Source: Bacillota bacterium (GTDB lineage: Bacteria > Bacillota > Clostridia > Lachnospirales > Lachnospiraceae). Taken from it: 15,092 nt of DNA. The stretch covers positions 1-15,092 of the forward strand of contig JAGFXQ010000036.1 of NCBI GenBank assembly GCA_017861355.1, in the 5' to 3' direction. Below are positions 13,864 through 15,092 of this stretch, piece after piece. Below the pieces are notes generated by a model, which did no database searches, had not been told where the DNA came from, and was given only the letters and a program-made list of their open reading frames with translations. The number at the start of each line of letters is the position of its first letter. The first letter of the stretch is position 1. A program made the position numbers and the translations under genes.

Positions 13864-13883
13864 AAACAATCAGCATAGAAATA

Positions 13884-13926
13884 CCCCTACATAGGAATTG
13901 TTATATTACAATATCCGATATAGGGG
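13884..13926 (-). terminator. Hairpin after dnaB, possible terminator
   Basis: CCCCTA (13884-13889) and TAGGGG (13921-13926) close an interrupted stem that also pairs ATTGT with ACAAT around TATATT. Only a weak TATTTCTAT follows in minus-strand sense, so termination is plausible rather than clear. Confidence 0.4.
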
Positions 13927-13982
13927 CAACATATCTATTGCATTTCAATGAGCATCTATTCCATTTTTGAAATTGAAAGGTC

Positions 13983-15092
13983 TTATCGCTCGAGGTTTGC
14001 GAACTTGGTGAAATTCGCCTGCCATGCAAGCTTCACCGTACCGACCGGACCATTTCTCTGCTTTCCGATGATGATCTCCGACACACCGGGCTCTTCAGTA
14101 TCTCGATTATAATAATCATCACGGTAGATGAACATAACCACATCGGCATCCTGCTCAATTGCACCGGACTCACGAAGATCGGATAGCATTGGTCGTTTAT
14201 CCGGACGCTGTTCTACGGCACGGCTGAGCTGAGATAGTGCCACTACTGGTACATTACACTCTCTCGCTAAGGACTTCAGTGATCTGGATATTTCCGAGAT
14301 CTCTTGCTGTCTTGATTCTGCCTTCTTGCTACCGGTCATTAACTGCAAGTAGTCAATGATGATTAAGCCCAGGTTCTTCTCCAGCTTCAGCTTACGGCAT
14401 TTGGAACGAAGCTCACTTACGGAGATTGCTGAGGTATCATCGATGACCAGATTAGAGTTACCGATGACACGCGCACTTTCCATCAGAAGAGTCCAGTCCT
14501 CTCCGGACAAGGAACCGGTACGAATTGCCTGAGAATCTACTCTGGAGTTCATCGAAAGCATACGCTTGACCAACTGGTCCTGTGACATCTCCAAGCTGAA
14601 AACTGCGGTGGTTACATTCGATTTTAATGCAACATATTCCGCAATGTTAAGTACAAAAGCAGTCTTTCCCATAGAGGGTCTGGCTGCAATCAATATTAAA
14701 TCTGACGGCTGTAAGCCAGCTGTCTTATAATCCAGATCATAGAAGCCGGTTGCAACACCGGTAACACTTCCCTGATTCTTAGCCGCTGCCTCAATACTAT
14801 CAATCGATCGAAGCACAACCTCTTTAATATCCGTAAATTCCTTGGTGCCACGATTCTGAACAATATCAAATACTGATTTTTCTGTCTTCTCCAATATCAC
14901 ATCCAGCTTCTCTTTATCGAGGTAGCACTCATTGGCCGTCTCTTCTGATGCCTTAATTAATCTTCGAAGCACCGCCTTATCTCGAACTATCTGCGCGTAG
15001 TACCTGACATTCGCTGAGGTTGGTACCGATGTAACCAAATCTCTTATGAACTCCAGACTACAGACCTGTTGAGGAACATCCTTCTCCTTCAG
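13983..15092 (-). CDS. dnaB: Replicative DNA helicase DnaB (5' end outside the window)
   Basis: The hexameric helicase that unwinds DNA at the replication fork and recruits primase. The visible 369 residues contain the end of the N-terminal domain (SVPTSANVRYYAQIVRDKAV) and the full RecA-like domain: Walker A ARPSMGKTAF (about visible residues 137-146), EMSQDQL, Walker B LIIIDYLQLM, then LSQLSRAVEQRPDKRP, SDLRESGAIEQDADVV and a C-terminal arm ending NFTKFANLER. The reading frame runs open to the right edge (LKEKDVPQQVCSLEFIRDL precedes), so the true start lies beyond it. No intein interrupts the usual sites. It is the most upstream gene on this strand here, and the MFS gene downstream has its own promoter. 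Confidence 0.95.
   Translation of the reverse strand: MKEKDVPQQVCSLEFIRDLVTSVPTSANVRYYAQIVRDKAVLRRLIKASEETANECYLDKEKLDVILEKTEKSVFDIVQNRGTKEFTDIKEVVLRSIDSIEAAAKNQGSVTGVATGFYDLDYKTAGLQPSDLILIAARPSMGKTAFVLNIAEYVALKSNVTTAVFSLEMSQDQLVKRMLSMNSRVDSQAIRTGSLSGEDWTLLMESARVIGNSNLVIDDTSAISVSELRSKCRKLKLEKNLGLIIIDYLQLMTGSKKAESRQQEISEISRSLKSLARECNVPVVALSQLSRAVEQRPDKRPMLSDLRESGAIEQDADVVMFIYRDDYYNRDTEEPGVSEIIIGKQRNGPVGTVKLAWQANFTKFANLER

Noticed and set aside
13983..15092. Intein or insertion in dnaB
   Set aside because: Walker A, Walker B and downstream motifs are continuous with normal spacing.

Overview
The window looks like chromosomal DNA of an anaerobic, spore-forming Firmicute, most likely a Clostridia member of the Lachnospiraceae type. 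This is inferred from AT-rich coding sequence, strong GGAGG ribosome sites, consensus sigma-A promoters, a CwlD-type cortex amidase, a YwmB-like protein, MecA, and a 55-residue clostridial 2[4Fe-4S] ferredoxin. Most genes are housekeeping. I see no insertion sequence, phage, CRISPR array, tRNA or rRNA.

Layout, left to right. A Pro/Met-rich protein with an Arg-rich tail (1-735, +, possibly cut at the left edge) converges on a YwmB-like protein (835-1647, -). A DUF402 protein (1801-2283, +) abuts, stop to stop, the operon sua5/ywlC - ywlE - rpiB (read right to left, 4307 to 2284, -). That order is the same as in the Bacillus ywl cluster. The operon has a consensus promoter and a leader with a perfect 10-bp inverted repeat. 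Upstream on the same strand are the cell-wall genes cwlD (4544-5284) and a membrane-anchored GH18 glucosidase-like protein with an SH3-like domain (5352-7058). The latter has a promoter overlaid by two dyads spaced 20 bp apart.

After a gene-free stretch (7211-7588) comes the most unusual locus, a two-gene unit on the minus strand. It encodes a Ser/Thr kinase fused to a MinD/ParA-like domain (8215-9630), and a stand-alone paralogue of that domain (7589-8233). Both ATPase-like domains have a P-loop in which the essential GK[ST] lysine is valine, within the shared pattern GT-x4-GVT. Divergent from it is mecA (9940-10713, +), the ClpC adaptor, with its own promoter and terminator.

Next is a divergent redox pair: a DUF1858 CxxC protein (10823-11023, -) and a ferredoxin (11304-11471, +). 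Then come a MerR-type HTH protein (11684-12352, -), an MFS transporter (12503-13774, -) whose promoter lies between perfect 12-bp inverted repeats, and the replicative helicase DnaB (13983 to the right edge, -, 5' end outside the window).

Functionally, mecA and ywlE both touch ClpCP proteolysis, cwlD and GH18 form a cell-wall/spore unit, and sua5 serves tRNA t6A synthesis. The kinase/pseudo-ATPase pair is the best candidate for an undescribed system: a signalling module whose output domains probably bind partners rather than hydrolyse ATP.
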